A stretch of 64,000 nt of DNA. Source: Campylorhamphus procurvoides. Lineage: Eukaryota; Chordata; Aves; Passeriformes; Dendrocolaptidae. The notes beneath the pieces are model-generated. The model did no database searches. It was given only the letters and a program-made list of their open reading frames with translations, and was not told the origin of the DNA. The stretch spans positions 1,134,491 to 1,198,490 of the forward strand of contig WBMV01001117.1 of NCBI GenBank assembly GCA_013396655.1, in the 5' to 3' direction. The first letter of the stretch is position 1. Each line of letters opens with the position of its first letter. Below, one piece after another: positions 1 to 14,158 of the stretch. The translations under genes were made by a program, and so were the position numbers.

Positions 1-2673
1 ATTTCTCCATGAAAAAGAAAATTAGATTTGAAACTTTTATAACTATGCAAAATTATAAAACTTTTGCTTAACACTTTGTGGAATTTATTAAGCTTCAGAA
101 GCAAGAGGGATATGAAGTATACTCTGGGATGCACACCAGAAATGGGTCAACTGAGATAAATGCATTAATTGACACAGTGGGTTTATAGGCAAAACACAAG
201 TCAGAAATAGAACTGGGAGTCCTGCTTCCCATTATTAACATCCACTGACAAGAAAAATAAAAACTTCTGCACATCCATTGCAGCATGACTCATTAACATA
301 TTAACAGTTTTAGTGTTATTAGCCAGCCTTATCTTTCAAGGATCACTATCATTATTCATATTGTGAGAATGCTTACAGGCTTCACAGAATGGGTCAAGGC
401 CAAAGACATGTACAGTCCAAACCTTAAATATGCTGAGTTTCAGAATTTACTCAAGAGTACTCTTACTCAAGACTTTTGGTTTGACTTTGACAGACAACAC
501 TGAAGCAATTTTTATCCTGATTCTGAAGCAAAATTATGGATGCAGGTTTACATCAGTCTACTCTAAAGCAAAGCTTTCCCAAAGTTTCCCAGTTCCCAGC
601 CCAACAAGGCATCAATCCCCCCACAAAATCAACATCCCAAGCTTTTCCCACTGCGAAGCAGCTCTAAAGGAAGCAGTGGAAAAGTCACAGCCTATCATCA
701 TATCTGCAGTTCCAGTTACTGTTTCCTTAATTACTCATCAATACAGATAATAAATAGACGGATGTCCTACAATACACCCTCCAGCACTCTGTCCCGAGCC
801 TTCTGCAACTCACAGAATAAACTTGGTTGGCATTATTATTTTTCTTATCACTATTACTGTTTGATTTGTGGTTCTAAAATTAGAAAGGCAGCACAATGAA
901 AAAGTGCAGCTGCTACCCAAAACCCCAAGCAAAATCAAAAGTGAGCAAGGTGTCTGTTTCCACTAACAGAATTCAACTTGGAATATAAAATGTGATTTAG
1001 AAAAAGACATTTTTAAAGAGAAAAATGGGAATGTTTAAATCTGTCATGAAGGTTTAGAAAGGACAGGCACCATCTGTATTCCTACAGTAAATTTTGTAAA
1101 AGAAGCCACTTATAAAGTATATGTAACACTTTGAGGTTACTCTTCCTCCTGCTAGAACAAGGTTACGAGGTTTCTGGCATGCATATATAGCTCCAGGAGG
1201 ATATTAAGGCTTTCCCTACTTAGTACCACCACACAAGTACAGCATCAAACTTTTGTTTGCTTAGCTGTCCCAGCAAGGCTGCTGAGAAGCACTGCCAGGA
1301 AGAACAAACAATTAATGTTCCTTATTTCTGTGGTTCAACTTCCTCAATAAATAATCAGTTCCTCTGGATCACAATGCGCAACCTCAAACAATGGCACTTT
1401 TATAAAGGGTGATGGTAATAAAGTTTCAATAGAAACCCATTATTCTGAAACATTCCAAAATGTCAAACCACATTTAATATTTTGGGGATGTTATCACACC
1501 AACATTATAATAGAAAGTATCTCCAGCATAAGACTAAGTTCATCCCTTGCCTCTTGCACATAGCATAATCTTGAAATTCAGGCTTGAATTTCACTTTGAC
1601 CTCTTAATTTTCTCTTACTATCTCTTATTAAAATCAGCAAGGCAGAAATAAAAATCAGATATTTATTAGGAACATCATTTTCCCACAGCTGATTGGTGAA
1701 GATGAGTCCAGAAGACATTTTAAGAGGTTATCTACACTTTCCCAATGCTCCAGGGGAGGATGAACCTTACCTAATACATTCCAATATATATTTCTCCAAC
1801 TTGTTCTTAGAATTCTCCAGTAAAACCAAGTCCACAGCCTCCCAAGACCATCAATTCCAGTTTTTAAATAGTCTTACTCTTAGAAAATTCATGTCTCGTG
1901 TCTCTCGTTCCTTATCTTCCCCCCACCTCACCAGCAGACATGCAGTGGAGGTCATTTCCTTCTCCTGCAGTAGCTGTTACCTGTATGAAAACCACTACCA
2001 GAGCCCAGTCTCCTCTTTTACAAATTAAAAAGTTCCAATCCTTTCAATGTCTCCTCACCCGTCAGGTTTCCTTGATTTCTGACTATCCTTGTAACTCTCC
2101 CTGTACTCTGTTCACGTCGTACTTTATGAAGTGTGGAATCAAGGCTTCATGCATCAGGGAGTGACAATCAAGGCTCACCTGAATTCAGGCATTATGCAAA
2201 AAGGCCAGGCAAAGGCACTTTGGGATAAACTCAGAAATACCTCTAGACAATGACAGGCTAAAACGAACCTGGAGGGTACCCCTGACATTGGAAGAGCTTC
2301 CTCACGCTCTACAGACCTAAGAGCTGATCCCTCCTCTCAGCTACACGTTATTAATTTACCAGAAGCAACCAATCAAGCCCATCTTCAAGGATTCAAACTA
2401 TTGCATACAGGAATCCAAGGAGGAATTTTCACTATGCTTCTCTATAATTTCTCCCCAGGTTTGATAAAAACCAAAGGGCAGATCCTCACGAGCGCTGATG
2501 TTACACTCAGCCATTTTTAGTGCTCTCTCAAACCAGCATCTTCTGAGGTTGCTGCTACAGAATTGTCATGGGTAATATCAGCCCCATATCCTCTTCAGTT
2601 TGGAGATTTAAGACACTTTTCTGGCCAAAGAACATTGCTTCAGCAGCCAGGACCAGTGTTCAGGAACTGACTT

Positions 2674-2698
2674 TTATATATATACACACATACACACA
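2674..2698. repeat. Short TA/CA simple repeat
   Basis: A compound dinucleotide run: TTATATATATA followed by CACACATACACACA. It is too short to be notable and lies in the 3'-most visible intron. Confidence 0.8.
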
Positions 2699-5600
2699 GC
2701 AGAATAGCAGCTAGTCACCGCAGCCTGCCACATACCATTTCCAGCTCTGTTCACTAATGATGTTAAACAAAGCAACAGCAGATGAACATATTGCTGCACT
2801 TCCACACTCACTGTTTACAACTGTACCATATGACAAACTGCTGAAAACCTGGGTAGGTTAATCTTTAAGTAAGCAAGACTGTCAACACCTAATATAGAAA
2901 TATGTCAGTTCCTGGGCTGCACGCTGCATAGCTATGTACTGAAAATACAGCTACCTGAACACCAGCAGTATTTCCCAGCTCTGTTTCATGAGCTAACTGA
3001 GCTAAAGCAGGCAGAACCACATCAATCTAAGCACACTCCTTAGGCAAAAAAAGTTGGACTTATTTGCTGGCGAGACAGACTCATGAAACAGTCAGGTTGA
3101 GCAAAATAGAATTCTAGCCTCATTTGTATTCTATCAAAAAAAGGTAATAAAGGCATTTTTAAAGCTACAAAGTAATGAAACTTAAACAATGGTGCTAACT
3201 AGCCATTCATTATTAATCACTTAAATAGATCACTTAAAATTTTGCTCTGTAGTATTAGTTCCTGGTGTACAGAAAGAGGCCAATTTTTTTTTTTTTTACA
3301 AAAGATACTACACTCCATGCTATTCATCAAAAACAATCTGCTATGAAAAGCAAAAGCATTCTGTTCATTCAGGCTGCTCCAGGGAAGAATAGATGCACTT
3401 GCAAGTGGAAAAGATGAGAGAAAAAAATACATGACATTGCTAACAAGGGTTCATCTGAAGCACTAGATTTCATACAAGTATCTGACAGGAAAGAGGAGGA
3501 CAAAATGGGGGCACATTCAGTATTTTCACATTCTTGACTGCACATAGCAGCCTGAATACAAGTGAGCATGTGTCACTGTAATGCCTCCTTTACCATAAAA
3601 GCCCTGGGGTGGGTTGCATTTTCAAGTTGCCTTCTTTTGCCCCAACACACTATCCCCACAGGAATACCTTTCGCACCAATTTCAGCTCCCTCAGTTCCAT
3701 ATTTTATTGCACATCTAGAAAATCCACAGAGGATCCATGCCTGCTTCAGCTGGGTTTTATTTCAGATGCTTAGTCAAAGTCTTGACACCTATACTGCCAA
3801 GCAAATAACTTCTCAGGGGGGCATTTACTTATTCCTACTGTTAGTGAGTTAAATGGTCACTGACAGCACTAAATGATGCAGTGGAAATCACCCAAGTACA
3901 GAAGTCATGTGCCCACACAATGACTATTTTTAAACAGAGAAGGGACACATGGGCTTCTAACAGGGTTTCTGTGATTTATTTAACTGACAGCAGTTCTGAA
4001 GCGATATTTCTCAGAGGTATAATGGGCTGAAATTACAGTGCCATTTAAAATAACACTTAGCAGGAAAATTTGAGGAGCATATTCTTCCATCACTGCAGAT
4101 GAAGAGATTTGACTATTTCTGACCCAAAGATGATAACTTCAAATTTCAGTAGAAATTAGCGACTCTTGAAGATCTGCTCAAGACAGTATCAAAGGATATT
4201 CTGAAGCTTGCCCTGAACTCCAACAGCCTTCACTAATAACATTTGAATTAGATTCATTTTATGCTGATTAACTTCCACTGAGTCATTTCCTCACAGTAAA
4301 AACTCTATAGGACAGTGCTTCTTAATAAGTGAGCTCCACCACTGAAGACACAAAAAGCCCAGCAAAGCAGAAAGCAACCCCAAGAGCAGCACTAACTGAT
4401 GTACAGTGAGGTACTAGCTAAGCTCTTTGAAATGTCCTGCCAAAAGAAACATCTGCCATCCTCCAGCAGGAAAGATGAAGTTTTAGAAAGCCAAAACTCA
4501 ATGATATTTCATAGAGAATTTAAAACTACCTTCAGAGTAATCCTGCAGTCGATCAAGCACTGCAGCTATAGCGCTAGTGCATTATTTTGGCTTGACATTT
4601 CGTTTTTGTTATAAATGATAATGTGAGATGTCTTATTTTGCCGCAAGCACAAGCAAGCAAAGCAGTTTTGCTCAGGATAGAGAAAGCGTCACTTCAAAGT
4701 CCATCTGCCCTGCAAACCATATCCTGCACACCATACAGTGTTAGAGTGACTGCAAGTTAGCCATGAGAACTAAATATTCAATTTACTATCAGTCTTATTT
4801 AACTATTCACCTGCTAAGTCTGTCTGCCTTAACAACGTATTAAAATAGTTAAATATGTTACTGGAAGAGTCTAAAAGTCACCAATAAAGTTGTAAAACAG
4901 GTGCAAACTGTCAAATTACATCCTCACAGGAAAGTAACCATTATCATTTTACCTATGGAATGCTCCGTTCCCACTGCAGCAAAACCACCAGTGCAGCTGC
5001 CACTGCTGCCAAGCGGAGGAGCCCCAGATAACGAAGTCAGAGCAAGCGCTGGTGTTCAGGAGTCCAGGACCCAAAAAAGCAGGCAGACTGGGAGGGCTGG
5101 GGTAAGGGGGAGGCAGGAGAAGTGCTCCTCTTGACAAGCTAGGAAGGGTAGAAAGACGGGAAAAAGCCAAACGGAGAGACTGGTAGCTAGACAACAGCGA
5201 GATTCCATATATTCAGGAAAACAGAGAAAACAAGTGTGTTCCGCTAGGGAGAAAGGAGAAAATATAGAAAGGATCATATAAAAATACTAAAATTAAGGAA
5301 GAAAATATTAAGTCCAGGCAAACAGAATATCCAAGAGAGGACAAAGCAAGAAGAAATATCTGCATGACTCAAGTCAGGTACTTCAGAATTTTCCCTAGTT
5401 TGAAATCTGCTGACCGACACACCCACAAATTCAAACTTGGGTAGCTTTTGAGGCACAGATTCTCCCCTCTGACATAATTGTGGGCACATCTGTTTTTAAG
5501 TTATTCTTCTTTCCTCTTCCTCATGGGCATCAAGGATGTCTCAGAATATAGAGCTAATCCAATACCCAACCACTGCAATCTCCATCTGTACTGAACCTCC

Positions 5601-8439
5601 TATAGCAGCTCAAAAAGTCACCACATCTCCTGAAGGGGCTGCTTCTACTGGTCTACAACCTCTTGTATTATCATCCATCAAGGCACTCAGAGCTGACAAA
5701 AATCAGTCCTCCTCAGGGACGGCCTCACATGATAAAGATCTTTAAGGCAGTCAGTCAGCAGAAAACGCTGCAAGTGCTTTGCTGTGCCCCAATTCTGCTT
5801 TTGCTATGAAGCTGGAGTAAGGACCTAGAACACACTCTCCAAAATCTTGACTGCATCATGAAGTTCCCACATTAGTAGATCCATTTTCCCCCTCTTTTAC
5901 TGTCTCCTCCTTTTCATATTTCCTGCCAATCTGTTTGGCACGAGATTCCCTCCCTTTTTCGTTCTGCCACCTCTTCCATAGCCCAACCTGCTCCCACACA
6001 AGTACTACAGTAGTCCATGCTATCCTTTCAGACATTTCTCTGACAGTGATGCCTTGCATGATCTCTCCTTGGTTCATATCATGATCTCTAACACTCTGCA
6101 CAAGAGAGCTTCATCTTCCAAGGCAATGACTCACAGATGCCCAGTGCTGCTTCATCTGGTCACCACCCTATTCCCTCAGGCTCTCTAGAATCCTCCCCAT
6201 GTGCTCTCCACCCTGGCTGATCAATCAGTGCCTCCCCCTCTACATCAAGAGGCATACCCCAATCACAAATCTTCTGGCCTTTGGGGCATTTTTCATGCTT
6301 TCAGTGGTGTTCTAACTCAGCAGCACTGACTGTCCAAATTCTACATTCCCTCTCCTCTCAGCTACTCCAATTTCTTTACCTCCTGCCCTTGCTGAGCTAC
6401 AGCTCTGTGTCTCATCCCTGTTTGCCCCGTCAATCCCGCAGTCATCACGAAGGAGCTCTTCACAGCATGGGGCCTGGTTCACCATGTGCTGATAACACAC
6501 TATGTAAATGTATGACGCCGTATTAGCAAGGATACCAGCAATGATGTTCCGCTGTTAAACACGCTGTCCTAAGAGTCATTTGTGTTCCCAAGAACAAAGC
6601 CTACTAAATTCAGGCTTATCTCCTAATTTATCCTCCTCACGGGCTAATGTGAAATGGGATATACCTAAAGCATACACTCTCTGTTTGTCCTTAATTACAG
6701 GCAGTATTATGCTGCCACAGCAACTAGGAAAGCTTAAGCTGCCCTAAGATGATACAAGATACTGCACAATGCCACACACCCTGCCCTGTTCTCTGTCCCC
6801 ACACAGTGCTGTGCTACACACGGGTCATGTTTGCTCTCTAGCAACCACATTCCAGCAGCCACGGCATGGCACCGGCAAGACAAGGCAAGCCCTTTAGTGA
6901 CACCCGCTCCCTCTCCATTTTCACATCTGCATGAGGGCTTTCTTGTTCTCCCAGACCTCATGACAAGAGGAAAAAGGGGACAGGAGGGCATCCCTCTCTC
7001 CAGTTCCATGCAGTGGGGAGGACACCGCAGGGACCAGGCTGCTCCAGCTCTCTAAGTCCAGAGTGGGGAGTCATTAAGGGGAAAAGAATAATTATATATC
7101 TAATCATGTATCTGGCTGCCTCTGAAACAGCTGGATCCCCCATTTCATCTGCACATCCACAGTTCTTCCCCCAAGCTGCAAATTTCCCAGCCACCCTTCC
7201 TGACCAGTGACCAAATGGTAGCAAGAGAAAGTGAGGCATCGTGGGGCATTGAACAAAGAAGGGATGTGCTCTGAGAGGCTGTGGGACTGCATTAACGCCA
7301 GAAAGCAGCAATCACGTCCCTGAGGAGCCCTGCAGCCCCTATGATACTGCTACGACACTGCAAAGTGGGGACAAACCACGCAAGGGTTTTGGATAAATCT
7401 GCCAGCAAAGCAGCCTTAACTGGGAAGAGCTGGTACTCCACTCTCTGGTAAACAGTTCAAACAAAATTTTCCCACATCCCCTCAACACAGGATTTCTTGG
7501 GTGTGGGTTGTGCTTACCAAGGAAGCTTTAACAAGTGACTCTGCTTCTTCTATTGACCCATGATTCATCCAGAATTTACTATGGTTACTTTCAACTATAG
7601 CAAGCACCTCTGTTTCAACCTAGCTTAACTACCACAGGTCAGCACAAAAATCTCTAACTCAGGATCCAATGAATCATATGTTTTCTTCACCTTTTGGTGA
7701 ACTACTTATTCATAACCCAGTTATCCACTTTATCTGTCAAAGAGATTTAATTTGTGCCAGCTCTGCACAAAGACAGTATACCAGGGCATCCCAGCAGGGT
7801 ACTGAGCGAAAGTTTACAGCTATTAAATACATCGAACTGTGAAACACATTATGAGCTTAGCAGAAACATAATTCTTGCTTTTAACAGGACAGAGAATGAC
7901 AGGCTGAAGTGATTTACCTAGAAACATCTTAAACATGGCAACTTAAAAAAAAATGTATGTTTCTTTTTTTTCCCCTGCATTAAATTCTGAAAGTATTGAG
8001 AGTCATGGAATAATCAGGTTTAACAGGTTAGCATTAATATATGCCTCAAATGTTCCTAATACATCATAATCTTCTTTCACAGAATTTGCATCACTGTCAA
8101 ACTGAACTACTGATTTTCAGTTGATGCTTTTAACATGTTTCTATGGTTACTTTCCAAGGTCGTATCACAGAAGCCTGAACAGCAGTTCAGAAAGACAAAA
8201 GGCATTTTGCAACCCTTCACCATATTAAATAATTTATGAAAGTTAAGGCATCCTCATGGAAAAAAAATCATAAAAGAACAGGTTCTGAGGTTATTTTCTC
8301 AGCAACAGTTTGAAGCACAGAAAAATCAATATCTCTACAAAAGCTTTCAAGACGAGACTATTTGACTAATGTTCCATATGGTACAAAATGCTAAGGAAGA
8401 CATTCTAAGTTTAGATCTATATGCACAAGACTACATGAA

Positions 8440-9240
8440 CTGCATGAATGGACCTTAAAGCAAAATGTAGACATCTAATTTGCTGCTATCAGCTTCATCT
8501 TTTAAATCAGGCACTAGGCATTGTCTCAGTCATCTAAATTTTTTAAAAAAAGCAAAAATAAAACTGAAAAAATGAAGTAAAAGCATTAATGACAGTCTTT
8601 ATTATTTCCACCATTTTTCATTCAAAGCCACACAGATTTCGTCTGTCCCCTAAACGTTACAAATTTTGACTAGTGTAATGAAAGCTTGTACACAAAATAT
8701 CTGAATTCTCTGCCTACCGCTACACTAGATCAGAGTTTATTGGAACTAATTGAAGTGTCTAAGGCTTGGAACAAAAACACATTAGTCATTTAGTGGTTGT
8801 GCTAATATTGCTATGCCTTTCCTGCAGTTTCATTAGATACAGACTGCTTCAATACCCTAATCATATGCTCAGTCACAGCACAATCAGGACACAGAGTACT
8901 GACAAGCTGTCCTGCCATGCCTAAAGCTGATAAGGTGTCTGCTCTATGAGTAACCTCAATTATTGACTATATTTTATGGTCAATCTAATGACCAAATGCT
9001 TATCAGTGAACCATCAGGTGCCTGTAATAGGATAGTGACCCTTAGTTTATATGTACCATTACTGCTCATTAGTGAATAATTAGATTTTTTAATCCAAACT
9101 CACAGGCATTAAAATATGATGGAATATCCTGAGTCTAGAAAAAGACAACTATGCTTATTTTAACTCCTCAGATGTTCAATTACATTACTCAGAGATTGTA
9201 TATTCTGTTAAGAAAAGCTGCTTGCAAAAAGCATATCATG
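8440..9240. promoter_or_regulatory. AT-rich intronic block with clustered homeobox-like motifs, candidate enhancer
   Basis: The block has no repeat resemblance and many TAAT/ATTA cores (for example near 8467, 8589, 8745, 8780, 8868, 9076), a TTTATGG Cdx/Hox-type site at 8973-8979 and a nuclear-receptor-like inverted repeat at 8977-8994. Such texture is typical of conserved vertebrate non-coding elements, but AT-rich DNA produces TAAT cores by chance and no conservation can be measured here. Confidence 0.25.
8977..8994. promoter_or_regulatory. Perfect inverted repeat of nuclear-receptor-like half-sites
   Basis: TGGTCA at 8977-8982 and TGACCA at 8989-8994 form a perfect inverted pair with a 6-bp spacer (ATCTAA). 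The half-site differs from consensus AGGTCA at one base, and IR6 spacing is not a classical response element. It stands within the AT-rich block at 8440-9240. Confidence 0.3.
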
Positions 9241-12200
9241 TGCAATGTTTTATATCATGTCTAAATTGACACAGCTTTCCCAAACATGCAGGAAGATGAC
9301 GAGGGTGGAAAGATAATGGGTGTGATTCACCACTGTGATTCTCCAGATTTATTAACTTAAATGGCTTTAATCTAGAAAAGCCCAGCAACACTACAAATAA
9401 TTTAGAAACCTGAAAACCAGCGAGTGCATACTGAGTGCTATATGTTTGGAAGACTAATTTGTCAAACAAAAGCAGGCAGATACAAGGGAAAGTAGCTACA
9501 ACTATACAGACATTCCCTGCTTCAAAGGCAGCAATCCCACAGCAGCAAGTTCAACACTGTGACCAAACCAGTTTGAAAAGATCAACAACTCAACATCAAA
9601 AAAGATGAGAATTTTAGAAGAGGGACTTAATAGTTTGTCTTCTGCTCATCCCTGCTCAGGGTTGCCTGCTTGATATGCATTTTCTTCTAAACGGTTTTGA
9701 CTCCTCCTGGCTGCCCTGTCACTGCTCAAACCTTCCTTCCTTCCAGCTTGTGCACTGGGGGCAGGTCCCTGTGGTCTCACCCAGACACAGTACCCACACC
9801 CAGCAGCACAGGCACTGCTGCCACCACTGTCACCAGCCACCAACAGGCGGAAATGGCACGTTAATGGTGACAGCTTCGATTTATTGGGGGTCTTGAGTCT
9901 CCTCCCAAGGGAGTGGTATTTTCTTTATTGTCAGATAGGCCATTAACCTCTTCCCAAGTGCATGTCCATTCTTCTCCTCACTGCCCTTCTCCTGCCTGTT
10001 CTTGGAAACATCATTTCCTCTCTTTCCCAGGTGTCCAGGTAACAAAGAAACCAAGAGCTTATTGCAGCTTTATAATAAAATATGCCAATATTTACTTAGT
10101 TGCAAGCATAGCCCACAGAAGGGTCCTACAACTATCTCACGTATTTTCACTTAGTAATATAAAGTTTGTTCAGGTTCCTTATACAAAAAAAAAAAAAAAC
10201 CCACCTGGAAAGAGGTATAAAGTGTGGAGCACTAGGCAAGGCACAGTTCATGTCACACCAAGGGACAAAGACCAGCTGCATTCTTCTTAAATCTGAAGAA
10301 TGCAAATAAACTTCTCCTCTTGAATTGTAAGGGTAAACTGGGAGTCTCTTCACAGCCATCCATGAACATGAGCTGTGCTTTTTGCTCAGCTTTCTTATTT
10401 TGCCAGTGACCTACTGAGAAGACCCATTTTCTGCTAAATCCTCTGGTTCTTCAGTAACACAACCACTGAGTAATGTCTGGCAATTTGCTTGCGTGACACA
10501 GTCAGATGTTAATCAAAGCTTTCCTCCTTCTGTGACAGATCACAGTGAGGAAAAAAGCTTAAAACTGATTTAATTTCTTAATACGCTTCTGTCTGCTGTC
10601 TTTAATATTTGGCTTTGATTTTGAATATTTAGCACTTCTCTGCATTTCTTGGTAATGAATAAAATACTTTTTTAAAGCAGAAGATAATTAAGCTTGAAGA
10701 AATTAAATATGACATTCAAGTGAAAAAGAGCTTTGGATGAATATGTAGATTTGGGCTGCACATATGCTTAACAAAATCAATGTATTCATTGCAAAGAACA
10801 CCTTAAAGATATTCATTCTAACCATGAATACCTCTTACCACCAGATAAAAAGTTTTGCTGCAGCTCTAAGTTGTTATTTTCCAGGTGAGGACATGAACTC
10901 TCTGTACCATCTTTTGAGTTTTTGACATTACAAACACAAAACTCTAACTCTCATAAAGGAAGAAACAGGAGTAAAAAACAAAGCTATCATCACAAAAAAA
11001 CCTGGCACAGATCTCCCTTCCCTCACACGAGACAGTCCATAAGCAAGAGTGTAGGGCTGTTAATTCACCAAATAGGGACTCCAGTTTTAATGTAAAAAGG
11101 ACACTCATGCAGCCAGGAAACCATGTCACAACCCAAAGGCTAACTGTGCTGTACAAACACAGTTAATGCTGTTTCATGAAGACTAAGATTGGAATCCTTT
11201 ATTTATGTAAAAAAAATAATCTATATCTAGTGTCAGTGTGGCCCAGGAAATCACAGATGCGGTTTCCACAAGCACCCTATGAAGGCTTTGTATTCCAAAG
11301 TAACTAACCCTGCCCTCAGTTACACTGAACATTAATATGCATAAATATTTTTCCCTAGCTACTTTATTTCTAGGCAAAACAGCCCTTTTCGCTAGGCTAA
11401 GTTCCAACCAGAGCTCCTTTTACAAATGGCTCATGTAAAAAGATGAAGGTCTTCAGTAGATTTGGTCGGAAAGGTCAGTGATGTGCAAGGAAAAAAAATA
11501 CATGTGTGTGTGTATGATTTTTCAATATATTAACTGCGTATATTCCAGTAAGAACAAGAAGGAAATATGGCAGACTCTGCAAACCATGAGTAACACACTG
11601 GCCTTGGTATGAATTCAGAATTGAAGTGGCTGAGGAGTGAAACACAGCAAGGAAAAATTCAGCAAATATAATGAACAGGGACTACAGTATAACACTACTG
11701 ACATGACCCCTCTTTCATCTCCAGGTGCTTCCTGAGAGAGGATTAGCTGAACAGAGAGATGAAGGAGAGAGAAGTGGATACTGCTGCAAAGGATTCAAGG
11801 CAAGGCTGATCTTTTTCCCTCAACAGTCTCAAGGCTGGATGGTGCAAAGAGAAATAGAACTGGAAAGGCTGAGGCAAAGAAGCCCCATGGCCCACTGGTA
11901 CTGGGAAAAAAAACCCCAAACTGTTGATACCCTAATACTTATGGTCCCTGGATAAGCCATTTCTCCCAGCATCTGTAGTGACTCACTCATCCTTGAACAT
12001 TTCCTCCTCTTCCTCTCCCCTCCTTCTCAGGACTGCACAGCTTGAGGGTGGGAGGAAGACTCAGTGTGGAAACTTTGATCCGTAAAGGTCCCAATGGCAG
12101 AAGGAGTCAGGAGAGAATGAGCAGGGGCAGAGGGAGCCTCTCCCAAGGTTAATGCCAGTGTTGGTAGAGCAGCCTGACCAGGACAACACAACAGTATCCA

Positions 12201-13991
12201 CCTGAGGACGTGCTCAACATACCTATGACTGCCAGGGATCAAAGATGGACTTCTCTCCCCCAGCCTTTGTAAGACTTTTTGTACTACAACAACAACAGAA
12301 GAAGAAACAGAAGTGCTTTGTGCACAAAAAAATTTCAACCAGCCCCATTCTTCGGTTAAAAAATTGAAGAGAAACAATTATGAACAGAGGAAATATGGGT
12401 AGGGAATAAGCAATGTAGTAATGGGATTTTTAAATGTTTTAGCTAACACGTAGCTGCTAAAGCTATAAAACTGATTCACTTGAGGCAAAGAGAGATTCAT
12501 GAGAAGCAATTAGGGCCTGATCCACAGTACAATGATGTCATTTGCAGTCTTGCTTCTGACTTCAAGAATCTTTGAATCAAGCCAATGACAATCGCTTCAC
12601 AACAAAAACAGAACTGAGTTTTGCTGACCGCTGACAAAAGCATTGGGAGAAAAGACTTTGGGTCTTATTTCAGACTACCAGGCACAGATTTCTTCCTCTC
12701 AGTTCCAAGAAAGGTGTTTTATCTTCTGGCTTCCCCTGTGAAAGGGACAAGTCTTTACACTTGTTTATGACATACAGTTTAACGCTGAAATAAATCCAAA
12801 GTATTTAAGCTAAAATCACACTGTTCGTACCCATAATATGAAATACAGTGAACAAAAGCTGTGCTGCTGTCCAGTCTAGATACTTTGGAGAATATTAATC
12901 TGTCCTTACCTAGGTATCTAAACAAGAAAAGAGATGCCTGACCTTTCTCCTTACACTTCCACTGATTTCAGACACCTATATTTAAATTAAACCAATCATC
13001 CTCTGCAGGAAATCATTTCTCTGGGTTGACTTTAAACCCACAGCACAGAGACAAACCACTAACTAACACAGAGCACTCCTGGGGCAGCCATTTCCTGACC
13101 TCTTGTGTGGAGGCAGACCGTGATAGGTAGGCATTTAACACTCAAAACTCATTGTATTGTGTTCTTCTAAAGAACCAAAACTTAGGAAGTGGAGCTCCTT
13201 CTGAGGTTGGGTTGTAACTTAGAGTAAACATCATTTATTTAATGGTACAAAACGTATTAAAGACCAATGAAAAGAAACAACAGAATTACCATGGTGGTTA
13301 AATGATAAGAAGTATTCTCACTCCATGCATAAATTTAACTTTACTGCCATTCACAGACATACGTTTTTCAATATTGTCTGAAAATATGTTCAGTTCTGAA
13401 TTAAAAGGAGTTGGAATGTAAGTACAAAGCCCTGAATTTTGTTGTTTTAAATACCATCTGCTTGACAGCGTATTGCATTTAATCAACACTGCTAATTACA
13501 ACAAACATCCAAACAAAACTAACATATCATTTTTGTTATAAGACGAAGGAATGGAAAAACAAAGATTGTTCTGGGCTACTGCTAAAAAAGGAATACCCTA
13601 AACTGTTTTAATTGTTGCCACCAACTATGGGAAAACTTTCACTTGGACACATAGGCCATGCTACTGAATAAAAATTCCACTTTTTTTTACTTAGGTCTGA
13701 GTGAAAAAAACTTGTTACTTCAGCTTTAGCCCCAAGGAAACCCACAGAATAACAGACTTTTGCTAGAAATGGCCATAGAAAAGGACTAGACAAAGCCCAA
13801 CACACATTTTCTTGGATTTTGGTCAATATAAGTTCCTGCTGAGATCTCCTGTGTGAGAAATGGGACCAACTCCACCTCTCAGTAACCAGCACCACACACT
13901 ACACCTTCTACCCCTGCAAAGACTCAACAGCATTTCACAACTGTTTGAAGTCCCATGAGCAGTTATGGAAACCAGAAAGGTGAAAAAGTAC

Positions 13992-14158
13992 CTTATGAAG
14001 AACGAAGCTGCAGCTGAGGTACCTGCCGAGACCCCGGCTGGAGCAACCACGCTCTGGGAGGCTGCTGTGCCACCGGCTCCTGAGGGGTCGGAGTTGTTCT
14101 GCCCTGAGCTGATCTGCACGCTGGGAACATCTCGGCCACTTTCTGATGCTGTTTCTGC
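13992..14158 (-). CDS. KIF26A: KIF26A coding exon (third coding exon by homology), low-complexity linker before the motor domain
   Basis: The exon is 167 bp: 55 codons plus two bases of a split arginine codon. A run of 12 T residues ending in CAG (minus strand) gives the acceptor, and the first codon is GCA at 14158. The peptide starts AETASESGRDVPSVQ, passes through a Ser/Ala/Gly-rich stretch and ends SAAASFFIR. Human KIF26A, as I remember it, has an Ala-rich run right after LPPACL and a segment ending AAASFFIR before AAQKLSLASKRKK, so both the join to the preceding exon (31473-31973) and the end match. Phase 0 at the start matches phase 0 at the end of that exon. The donor reads AG|GTACTT, weaker than consensus at +4 and +5. 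The following exon, which should start with the missing base of the Arg codon, was not found between 1 and 13991. The segment looks disordered and has no recognisable domain. Confidence 0.9.

Larger units (their letters stand above)
1..13991 (-). other. KIF26A intron following the 167-bp exon (incomplete, continues beyond position 1)
   Basis: No coding exon was found here on either strand. The next expected KIF26A segment (basic KRKK-rich stretch, then a Pro-rich stretch, then the motor-like domain) was looked for in the minus-strand frames and not seen. Open frames such as those at 6958-7311 and 12027-12377 (minus) resemble no family and have random composition. The sequence is mostly unique and AT-rich, with somewhat GC-richer patches near 4950-5130 and 6730-7330. 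It holds short simple repeats (2674-2698) and an AT-rich block at 8440-9240 listed separately. No clear CR1 copy was recognised. Confidence 0.7.
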
